A DNA stretch of 15,259 nucleotides from Hemicentrotus pulcherrimus. Taxonomy: Eukaryota > Echinodermata > Echinoidea > Camarodonta > Strongylocentrotidae. The notes beneath the pieces were generated by a model that made no database searches, had not been told where the DNA came from, and worked only from the letters and a program-made list of their open reading frames with translations. Below are positions 7,981 to 15,259 of the stretch, in pieces (the first letter of the stretch is position 1; each line of letters begins with the position of its first letter). The position numbers and the translations under genes were made by a program. The DNA is taken from the NCBI GenBank assembly GCA_003118195.1, contig BEXV01000619.1, positions 184,816 to 200,074 on the forward strand, written 5' to 3'.

Positions 7981-9064
7981 TATTGTGGGATGGCTTAGCG
8001 AAATTACCGCGACAGAACGGACGAAAGCATGAAATAGGCCATTTTCGTAATGTAATCAAATTTAAAGCACAAATCTTTGCTAAGTGCCTTGTTACAACTT
8101 ATGTCAATTCACCTGCTACAAATCATTTAATTTCAAGAGTCAGAAAGAGAATAGCATACATTAATTGCTGATAGGTAGGTCATACACGCTTGCCCTTCCT
8201 AACAGCACGTAATATTTGCAATATGAAGTATTCGCTACTCTCTTCAATGGCAAAAAGCATCTTTTCTTTCATTTTTTTTGGTTAACTTACGCTTTCGTAG
8301 TTCGCACGTGACATAAGTAACCCTACACCTTCACAGATCGTTTGAACATAAACAGGTATGCAACTTTGTGTGTTTGTAGAATAACTTCTCACATAATAAA
8401 AACAGTGAACATTTATAATTCGCCATGTCTGTCAAAAAATGACTGGCGCAGTTCTGTGACAATTGTATAATAATTGGGTGCAAACGACCATCAAGGGATT
8501 CAAGAAAGAGAGTAAAATAAACATAAGATAAAGTAAGAAAGCTGCTTCACGAATTTTGTTTGCTTCCTCCTTGGAAATGAATGTTCCACCCCTCCCCTCT
8601 GTGTCGAGGAATAAACAAACGGTGCATAAACGAGTGATGATTGCATAACTTTCATGAACATGTATGTGTCTCCGTACGGTTGAATTAACATTCTTCTTTA
8701 CCAATGTATTTTAATTCCTGCATGTTTCTCTCAAAACCCCTAGTCACTTGTTTAGTTTAATCACCTATGCACAACAACGTATCTATGGATGAAATGCACT
8801 TTGCACACACTAGTTCTTTCTGGCAAGTATATGACAGTCCTTATGGTTGTAAAAAGAGACTTTTGTTTCAAAATTTTCCACAAATAGATTAACAAGTCGA
8901 TTTTATACAGATGACCATTCCTGGCTATTTTGCAAAACGTATTTACAAACTGGCTTATTTGTAAAATGTAAAGCATTCTTTTGGCATTGTCATCCTTTGA
9001 ACAGATGTGTGGTGCATTTAATTGAATACAAGTGCGGGGATGAACATTAATGAATGATCATCTG
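7981..9064. other. Non-coding, nothing recognised
   Basis: AT-rich sequence. The open frames on the minus strand (for example 8432-8704 and 8761-8976) carry no recognisable domain and overlap in competing frames. Confidence 0.45.
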
Positions 9065-9438
9065 CACAAAGTGAATATCAGGAGTTATCTTTTAATGCCT
9101 TTCATTTTTATCTTCAGATGGAAAAGAAGGAAATATCTTTATAATAAGCCAGTTCATAGTTGCAGTCGGAGCATGAGCAGATAAAATAATTGCAGACCAA
9201 ATTGTGAAATATACACGGAGACAAAATACTGGAAGCGTACTCATGAAAGTTGGGTAATTATTATTCATTTATGCACAAGCAGTGCACTCATTATACACAG
9301 GTGGAAGTAATTTTTGAAAAGGGGGAAACAAAGGCTATTTATGTAACACCCCCATCGCTGCAGGAGTGATTATTTCAAAATTTACAAAGTGGGACCTTTT
9401 CATGTTTTGAAGATCTGTGAATATTCGGGGTCATTTAG
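9065..9438 (+). repeat. Direct duplication pair I, right copy
   Basis: This is the partner of about 7645-7980, with an extra T-rich stretch near 9090-9117 that ends in TTTTATCTTCAG, an acceptor-like site. Translating the aligned cores gives faintly similar peptides (PVH near the start, KYW...HES...II later), but this copy has in-frame stops, so current coding is unlikely. Confidence 0.6.
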
Positions 9439-9757
9439 GACATGTGCTAACCGTGAGCTGGTCTATTGTATTACGACTCTATACCCATCGTGCCCAAATA
9501 TCGGGGATTTGGTTTCTATGGTTTCAATATCAATATTTAAGAAGGGATTTATGGATGAGAAAAGCAAACAGAGAGGTGAGTTGTCATTCTTTGTCTACGT
9601 TATTTTCTCCGGTGCAATACGTACTCCCGCAAACACACAATAGCTCCCAATCTATACTTTGCAGAACAACAATGATGTCATTATGTGATTCACATTTTCT
9701 AACCTTTGTCGTATGCGTGGCAGATTATGGAAATTGTGTATGGCCNGGTAGTGAGCA
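9439..9757. other. Non-coding stretch with an ambiguous base at 9746
   Basis: The 134-codon frame at 9417-9821 spans this part but has no recognisable domain and runs through the N at 9746, so its continuity is uncertain. Confidence 0.4.
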
Positions 9758-9776
9758 CATTTTGGATCCGCCACTG
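9758..9776 (-). mobile_element. Possible hAT-type transposon terminus
   Basis: On the minus strand this reads CAGTGGCGGATCCAAAATG, matching the CAGTGGCGGATCC-type terminal repeat common in hAT elements. The flanking 8 bp would be CAATGGGA. I found no matching opposite end or second 8-bp copy, so it may be a fragment or a chance match. Confidence 0.3.
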
Positions 9777-10424
9777 CAATGGGACGAAAATACGACAACA
9801 ACGAATATGACTAATCGATAAAGTGAGGGATGCATCAACAGCGAGGCTTTCTCGACTCCTGAAATCAGTAAGGTTTGTTTTGTCGAACAAAGGTAGGGAG
9901 TGTCCGTGTATCCGTTGCAGCACTCAACCTAGCCTTACGGGGTGGTGACTTCATAAATTGACAACCCCTTAGGTACTATGTCCCAATAGCAGGCCCCCAA
10001 ATAAAAAAAAAGTTATATTTCAAAGGCATTTGAAAGATAATACTAAAACTTCCCTAAAAAACAGAAAGGAGGGGGTGGGTAATTGAAAATGTCTTTAAGT
10101 GAGGGGAAATAACGACTATTAATTGTCGAATCGACTTAGGAGCAATAAAGCTAGTAAGTAATAGTCTGACTTTCTGAGGTTTTATGCAGCGCGAAGATTC
10201 AATCAGTTTATTTTTGGCCATTACAAGAAGTGGGTTATTAATGTAGACAAATGCTCTCGTACCATTTACAGCTCATGTTGTGTATGTTATTAAAATATAA
10301 GAACAAAAGCCAGTCAGTCACTCAATAGTGTCTGACAGTGAAGTCTAGCAAGTAAACAGGTTTCTTTACATAATTTGAATATACGGACACATGCTAACGT
10401 TTAACTTTTACAGATATGACTTAC
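9777..10424. other. Mostly non-coding; possible downstream partner of the minus-strand exon
   Basis: On the minus strand CCTTACTGATTTCAG (AG at 9860-9859) opens a frame SRESLAVDASLTLSISHI with the entry phase (2) that the exon at 10551-10425 needs; the junction codon would be ATG. It has no clear donor, and the frame reads on to a TAG at about 9699. The rest of the stretch shows nothing recognisable. Confidence 0.2.
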
Positions 10425-10551
10425 ATGACATAATCATAATTCCTTAAAAGTTCTACAGAATTTGATGTTGGCTGAAAAAGGGACATAGTATCTTTAAGGC
10501 TAGCGAAATCCACTCTTCCAATGTACGAGATTGTTATATGACCTCCTCCTC
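10425..10551 (-). CDS. Candidate internal exon (minus strand), product unknown
   Basis: On the minus strand, CCATTTTGCTTCAG (AG at 10553-10552) is followed by a 127-nt open segment ending CAT|GTAAGT. The donor (10424-10419) is a perfect match to the GTAAGT consensus. The segment is two bases, 41 codons and two bases: phase 1 in, phase 2 out. The peptide begins GGGHITISYIGRVDFASLKD and continues TMSLFQPTSNSVELLRNYDYV. It alternates polar and hydrophobic residues like a beta-rich extracellular segment and is not low-complexity. I do not recognise the family. The same frame also starts at an ATG at 10636, so it could be a 5' exon instead. A possible next exon lies at 9858 on the same strand. It would be transcribed leftwards, away from the plus-strand signal-peptide exon at 12650. 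Confidence 0.35.
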
Positions 10552-11008
10552 CTGAAGCAAAATGGTTATGCTGCAATTTGCTGCCCTCTACTGCTCTCCT
10601 TACGCCAACATCAGTAAATATATGCAGTTTCCTCATTCAGCAACAGGATGGCTGCACAAATGGAATAATCATTATTGTATGTCCTACCGAATGAAGAAAA
10701 CAGCAACAATTCACACACAAAATAGGTTTTAGCAGCTTAAAGGTATGGACCAGTTTTGAAAACACCCCTTTCAAAAAATGAAATGGAAGCTCTTATTACC
10801 AATCATGTGAAAGAATATGATTTGACTAATACGTGATGATACACAATTTGCCGGAAAACAGGCTACTAATGGATATATTTGGTAAATTATTATATCTATC
10901 CGGTCTAGATAGATACCGTGCACGTGTCGCGTAGTCCAGTAGATCTTTCTGTGTACAGTGCTCGTAACTATACCTGGGCCAAATATCTTATTATTTTGAT
11001 GATTCCAG
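10552..11008. other. Non-coding, nothing firm
   Basis: AT-rich sequence. A short perfect inverted repeat TATCTATC/GATAGATA with a 7-base spacer lies near 10890-10915. The minus-strand frame at 10771-11052 has no recognised domain. Confidence 0.4.
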
Positions 11009-11124
11009 AACCTTGCAATAAACACCAATACTTCTTTGCTATAGATGGTCAACCTATACTGATCGACTCCACAACGTTTCTTTCACAATACAATCGCATG
11101 ACCAGAACTGGTGCTTGCCTTACG
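11009..11124 (+). CDS. Weak candidate exon with Ig-like flavour
   Basis: After TTTTGATGATTCCAG (AG at 11007-11008) a frame runs 38 codons to a GTAAAG donor at 11125. It includes PCNKHQYFFAIDGQPIL and later RMTRTGACLTV. The order Cys, aromatic pair, D-G-Q-P-I, then T-G-x-x-L-T-V is loosely like strands C to E of an Ig domain, but key positions (Trp, D-x-G-x-Y-x-C) are missing and the acceptor's pyrimidine tract is poor. The frame is open from an ATG at 10918 to a stop at 11148. It could be an old exon relic or chance. Confidence 0.17.
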
Positions 11125-11225
11125 GTAAAGCATGAAAAGGTTGTGTAATATTTCTAGCTGACAGCGTCGATGAAATACTAATGTTAACTGAGACTCTAGA
11201 GAGTACTAAACTACAATCATTGACT

Positions 11226-11585
11226 TCTATTTGATTAGTAGCCAATTTTGTTCATTGTAAAAGATCCCGATATTTTTAAATCGTAAATTGAAGTTTTGAA
11301 AGTCAGTTGTAGTTTAAGGCATCGACTTTTTTTTTAGTATACCTCATGTTTATAATAAGATGATTTTACTGTCACTTTGGCCTGACGAAATATCAAGTAA
11401 AAATATTATATTAGTGTTAAATTATGTTCAGAATTGTATGTGACCACTGCAACATTTCACAACCCTGACTCTGATCGTTATAATAATCAAAGTGATGATC
11501 AACAGAATCAAGTGGGTTAGTAAATGATCAGATCACTTTCGAATGCTTTTTATCACTTTAGGCCCACTAACATAGCAGAAAACAC
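11226..11585 (+). repeat. Direct duplication pair II, left copy (empty site)
   Basis: It aligns over its whole length with 13006-13515. Shared blocks include TATTTGAT..GTAGCC, TTCATTGT.AAAGATCC, TTTTAGTATACCT, GACGAAATATCAAGTAAAA, AAGTGGGTTA, GATCAGATCA and ACATAGCAGAAA. At 11341-11348 it reads ACCTCATG without interruption, exactly where the right copy carries a TIR element. Identity is perhaps 70-80% by eye. Confidence 0.82.
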
Positions 11586-11645
11586 GATTGAAATACCATT
11601 TACTCTACCGGAAACCCCATAAAAACAGTCGCCACTTTCGATACA

Positions 11646-11875
11646 TCATGCTCTGCTAGTCCAAAATCTGGCCGATATAATTTTGATCTCAGTGCGAACT
11701 CCCCTACATATTCACTGCCACCAGAAGATGGCGTGATTCTTTTTAAAATGAGGACGCCCGGCAAAGAAGATAACAAATTGTTGATAACACCACCTTCGGC
11801 CGCTTGAATTAATCGAGGAAATATACACTTCTATTGTATACAACCGGCCAGATTCTGGACTAATGCTCTGCATGA
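11646..11875. repeat. Inverted repeat pair, possible decayed MITE
   Basis: Arm 11646-11674 (TAGTCCAAAATCTGGCCG at its inner end) is the inverse of 11845-11875 (CGGCCAGATTCTGGACTA at its start), about 29 bp with few mismatches and a 170-bp spacer. Weaker pairing may continue outwards to CCGGAAA (about 11609) and CCGGAAT (about 11889). No clear target duplication was found. Confidence 0.6.
11718..11733 (+). promoter_or_regulatory. CTCF-like motif
   Basis: CCACCAGAAGATGGCG contains CCAGAAGATGGCG, which matches most positions of the bilaterian CTCF core. It lies in the spacer of the inverted repeat. Single matches like this occur by chance; no function is shown. Confidence 0.2.
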
Positions 11876-12649
11876 CCAAAAACGTGAGCAAAAACCGGAA
11901 TAGTTTACAGGTTTTTTTTCAGGACGAGCATTTACACTGTAATGGGCTTATTTATGTTTAGTTCTCTAGCAACTTCCGACTAAACTACAGAAAGTGAAGA
12001 AAAAAAAAAGTTTTTTGCTTCCGGTGCAATGTGTGCCTTGTTTTTTTTTAATTTTTAATTAAAAATAAATAATTCTGCATTAAAAAAAGATACAAATTAA
12101 AAATCAAAGTACAACAATTCGAACAATAACAATGAATTCGGTCTGACTAGAAATGTTGCCTTCATAACGTTTACCTCTCTTAGCTAAAATCCTTATCACG
12201 TGTATCTGACACTTGTACGTCAACATTTGTTATCATACTTTTTGAGCACAATAATTCCCTGACCTCTGCATGCCTTACAGGTACCTCTTAGCAAAACATT
12301 GCTCCAAGACGTATCACACACCATTTGACAGTTGTCCGATACCACTTATTTTCATTTCATAGACAAGGAGAATGGGTTGTTGTTTTGATATCACCCTTGA
12401 GTGTCGTTGTGTTCCAAATATATCTGTTATTATGTACAATGAAATATATTTACATAAATTGACATAAGAAACCCTGAGTTTGTCAAATGAGGAACTTACC
12501 TATTCACACACCTCATCGAAAAATTTGTTTCCATATTTTAAGGCATATAGATGCTGAAGTGAAGTTGCACTGTTGTGACAGGCCGTGTATTAGTACTATT
12601 TGATGGAGGCCTTTATATTTTTATTGGCACATGAACCAGCAATTTAATT
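11876..12649. other. Upstream region of the plus-strand signal-peptide exon
   Basis: AT-rich and non-coding, with poly-T/poly-A runs near 12000-12060 and a small self-complementary stretch AATTTTTAATTAAAAAT near 12050. A TATA-like TTTATATTTTTATTGG starts at about 12612, near where a core promoter for a start at 12650 could lie, but nothing else marks a promoter. Confidence 0.35.
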
Positions 12650-12722
12650 ATGGGATTAAAATGGATATCACGGGGGTCATTCTTAATTGTCTTCCTTCTA
12701 TGCAGATGCGTTGTTTCTCAGG
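12650..12722 (+). CDS. First coding exon encoding a signal peptide, phase 1 donor
   Basis: ATG at 12650 has A at -3 and G at +4, and an in-frame TGA at 12632-12634 closes the frame upstream. Twenty-four codons plus one base follow. The start MGLKWISRGS is basic, FLIVFLLC is the hydrophobic core, and RCVVSQ gives a -3/-1 pattern (V, S) for cleavage after VVS. The frame leaves at CAGG|GTACGTAT (donor 12723-12730), in phase 1, the same layout as the minus-strand signal exon at 1510-1429. The gene would run rightwards. I found no acceptable second exon before the window ends, so the intron would be over 2.5 kb and contain the duplication, a MITE and the minisatellite. The product is probably secreted or a type I membrane protein, otherwise unknown. 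A short hydrophobic frame by chance remains possible. Confidence 0.48.
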
Positions 12723-13005
12723 GTACGTATACAATTCAATGTCCGTGAATTCCTTTTAGATATAAATTGTGAGATAGTTGAATTATATCTTTTGTTACGA
12801 ATCGTCTTCACGCCTGAGACTGCTTAAGTGATCTTAGCTTAGGCTTATAGAAGGTTAGATCGAACAAATATGTCTCTGTTTTTATTGTTAATATTTGTGT
12901 TGCCCTATTCATGTCAACTCTTGGGTTCATACCACCTAAACTGATCTTAATTGCAAATTCATGCAAATTTATACAGATAATGTGTATGCAAGTGATTTAG
13001 ATTTT
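12723..13005 (+). other. Start of the putative intron after the signal-peptide exon
   Basis: AT-rich with many stops. A second short hydrophobic frame (12870-12944, starting MSLFLLLIFVLP) occurs here without a good donor. Confidence 0.35.
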
Positions 13006-13515
13006 ATTTGATATGTAGCCTTTTATGTTCATTGTGAAAGATCCTGTTAATTTGAAAACGTTAATTGAAGTTCCGAAATGGCCGAAGTCACATAAAGTTT
13101 ATGATATCGGCGATTTTAGTATACCTGGGCCCCGTCTTATAAAGAGTAACGATTGATCGAAATCAATCATAAGTCCTCTAATCAATCGCAAGTTTGCAGT
13201 CTTCTATTACTTATGTAAAAAGTTGCGATTGATAGCGACTCTTTTTAAGACGGGGACCTGATGTTTGTAATTAGATGATTGTATTGTACTTTAGCCAGAC
13301 GAAATATCAAGTAAAATTATACTTTTAATGTTAAATTTTGTTTGGAATTTTATATGACCAATGTGAAAATTTCGCAACCTTAACCTTGATCGTGGTCTAT
13401 GTGTCGGAAGATAATATTCATAGTGACTAGCGAAGTTTTTAAGTGGGTTAATACTTGATCAGATCATGTTCAAATGCTTTTGGTCTCACTAGGCCCATTT
13501 ACATAGCAGAAATCA
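13006..13515 (+). repeat. Direct duplication pair II, right copy (filled site)
   Basis: This is the partner of 11226-11585, separated by about 1.78 kb start to start. It is about 377 bp without the inserted TIR element at 13127-13258. Similarity begins near TATTTGATATGTAGCC and fades after ACATAGCAGAAATCAC. Confidence 0.82.
13127..13258. mobile_element. Small TIR element (MITE), ~130 bp
   Basis: The left end GGGCCCCGTCTTATAAAGAG and the inverted right end GGTCCCCGTCTTAAAAAGAG match closely, and similarity continues for about 30 bp into ATCG-containing sequence. Internal ATCAATC/GATTGAT motifs make most of the element able to fold. The duplicate copy at 11226-11585 lacks it, giving an empty site (ACCT|CATG). 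ACCT or CCT at both borders (13123-13126 and 13256-13259) may be the target duplication; this depends on where the TIR is taken to start. I recall similar GGGCCCCGT-ended elements from marine deuterostomes, but the superfamily is unassigned. Confidence 0.85.
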
Positions 13516-13690
13516 CTGCGCCAACTTAGAATAATTAGCTCTTAGGGGAGAAAAATCCTAATCGCATTTTAAGCACACCCTCATCATGAAATACAGAAAG
13601 GACCTTAAATAAGTTCCATACTTATATCAACTATGAATGCGAGGAGGCTTTGGGGGAAGTCAAGCAAAGGTTGCTCTCAGTCGCTTCAAA
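13516..13690. other. Short non-repetitive stretch before the minisatellite
   Basis: Contains a frame reading YECEEALGEVKQRLLSV at about 13631-13681, which by eye resembles the RNase H start of Ty3-type pol (E-C-E-x-A-F/L..K..L). It is too short and isolated for a firm call. Confidence 0.2.
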
Positions 13691-14513
13691 TAAGGAGCAC
13701 ATGTTATGGAGAAAGGAACAAGGGGGGACTTATCAGGAGGGAAAAGGACATTTATTAGAAAAGAAATGGACTACTTGCCAGAGTAAAAAGGGCAATTATC
13801 ATACCTGAAAAGGGTAACTCATGAGACTGGAAAGGGGGCACAGATTACAAATGAAAAGGGGGATTTATGAGAAGGAAATGGCGTTTTTATTAAATAGAAA
13901 AAGCGGTATTTATTGAGAAGGGGAGGTCGCTTTTAGTAAAGGAAAAAGGGGCACTAATCACAGGTAGAAAAAAGGCACTCATTAGTGATGGAAACGGAAT
14001 CTTATTACGAAGGAAAAGGGTCACTTATCTAAATAAAAGAGGCACCCGTCAAATTTGAACATGGGCACACACCAGAGATGAAAAGTGACACTTATTTTGA
14101 AGGAGAAAGGGCACTTTTGTTAACAAAAAGGGGCATTTCTCAGATTTGAAAAGGGGAAGTTATCAGTGAGGGTGAATGGGTCACTTATCAGAGGTAGTTT
14201 ATGGACACCTTTTGTACCTGAAAAGAAGCAGTCCTTTGAGTTGAATAGGGGCACTTGTTAATGGAAAAGGGGCACTTATTAGGAAGGAAATTGGACACTT
14301 TTCGAAGGGGCATCTAACAGTTTTTGATAGAGGCATTTATTGGTGGCGTCAAAGGGGACATTAATCTTAAGGGAAAAGGGCACTTATTATACACGAAACG
14401 GAGTACGAGTCAAAATGAATGGAAGCACTTATTAGAGTTGAAAAGCGGCAATCATCAAAACTAAAAGTGAAAGGGCAATGATCAGAAGAGAAAGGAGTAT
14501 TTATTTAAAAGGG
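13691..14513. repeat. Degenerate minisatellite, about 35 units of 20-26 bp
   Basis: Repeated variants of GAAAAGGGGCACTTATTAGA follow each other for about 820 bp. Clear units lie near 13853, 13942, 14012, 14080, 14148, 14263, 14370 and 14418. Most units span 20 to 26 bp, and no two units I compared were identical. The strand is strongly purine-rich (GAAAAGGGG) with a conserved CACTTAT core. Irregular unit length and stops argue against coding. Confidence 0.88.
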
Positions 14514-15259
14514 CCAAAACATCACCCCAAATGCTGTTCTTCCATAAAGAATTACATATACTGTATAAATCTAATTACAAGAAAGAAAGAAATACAAACA
14601 TGTTTGGAATGACAGCTGCACCTAATCGGTCCTACGCCACAAATACGGGATGCTATATGCAACGATATATTTTGATAGGCAATATCTGAAAAATTGTCAT
14701 CATCAAAGTTTGTAGGTAATAGTGGAATATCTACTACATTTTGAGTAAATATCATGGGGATTTAAATTTGCATTATTTAATAGTGTAGTAGTGCTATCTC
14801 CTAAATTGTCTGAATGTTAGGAGGGTCTGGGCTGAAACTACAAGGTGATGCTCTTTCTCGTAAGACGTAGTACTCTTCAAATATTACATATACATTAGTG
14901 CGTTGAATAGTGTCGGTGCACAATTAGATTATACCATGTAGAAACCTAATAGACATGTTCAGGAGAATATTCATACATCTTATCAGAAAGGAAATCATAA
15001 AGTTTATTTGTTGTGTTTTTTTCGCTTACGTTCGTGGATATTTAAAGATGAATAAGTAAATTGGTTCTTAATTACTATAAAAACAATGCATGGTTGCTTC
15101 TTAGAGTATATTGCTTAATGTTATAATATATTAAATTAAAAGGAGTTGAAGAATGAGGTACACCTTGTCGTATGCCTTCCTAAAAGGGATTTTGAAAGCA
15201 TATCCGTGACAAATGAAACATCAATCTAAAATATGTCAGGAGTAATTTCATTAAAAAAA
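14514..15259. other. AT-rich, nothing firm
   Basis: A minus-strand frame of 67 codons (14755-14552) includes IAYQNISLHIASRICGVGP after TTTTTCAG, but has no recognised domain. No plus-strand exon suitable for the gene starting at 12650 is visible. The window ends in a short A-run. Confidence 0.4.

Noticed and set aside
9417..9821. 134-codon plus-strand frame
   Set aside because: It crosses an N, shows no recognisable domain, and overlaps the hAT-like terminus and duplication copy.

Overview
This window looks like AT-rich, intron- and transposon-dense nuclear DNA from a marine invertebrate. There are no bacterial-style operons, coding is limited to short exon-like pieces with GT/AG borders, and the repeats are a tRNA-headed SINE, a non-LTR retrotransposon and TIR miniature elements. 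The style of the SINE (tRNA head, a 'CCTTTGGCAAGATA'-type central block, a 3' end with two AGCGCT motifs and an ATT tail) and of the small GGGCCCCGTC-ended element recalls echinoderms and other basal deuterostomes. That placement is from memory of repeat style, not from a search.

Left part (1-1510): a minus-strand gene runs out of the left edge. Its first exon (1510-1429) encodes a convincing signal peptide and ends in phase 1 at a GTATGT donor. The next candidate exon (207-1) accepts phase 1, is open to the edge and resembles the second half of an immunoglobulin V-type domain. Between 1511 and 4320 lie a seven-copy ~60 bp minisatellite (2168-2591), an exon-like frame (3048-3179) and a probable retroposon tail near 3800.

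Middle (4321-6181): a nested transposon site. One tRNA-derived SINE is split twice, first by a GC-rich 327 bp TIR element flanked by TTAA (4451-4777), then by a 5'-truncated LINE (about 4946-6086) flanked by an imperfect 12-13 bp duplication. The 293-codon open frame here is therefore a chimera of SINE and LINE, not a host gene. Another retroposon 3' end lies at about 6785-6851.

6852-11000 is mostly non-coding. It holds a diverged direct duplication (about 7645-7980 and 9065-9438), a possible hAT-type end, one ambiguous base and a plausible 127-nt minus-strand internal exon (10551-10425).

Right part (11000-15259): a second direct duplication (about 11226-11585 and 13006-13515), whose second copy carries a ~130 bp TIR element absent from the first. 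Between the copies sits a plus-strand signal-peptide exon (12650-12722), also ending in phase 1, whose gene would continue past the right edge. A degenerate 20-26 bp minisatellite with about 35 units fills 13691-14513.

The most coherent reading is a repeat-filled interval between two divergently oriented genes for secreted or type I membrane proteins, of which only the first exon or exons are captured. The exon calls rest on reading frames and splice motifs seen by eye and need transcript support.
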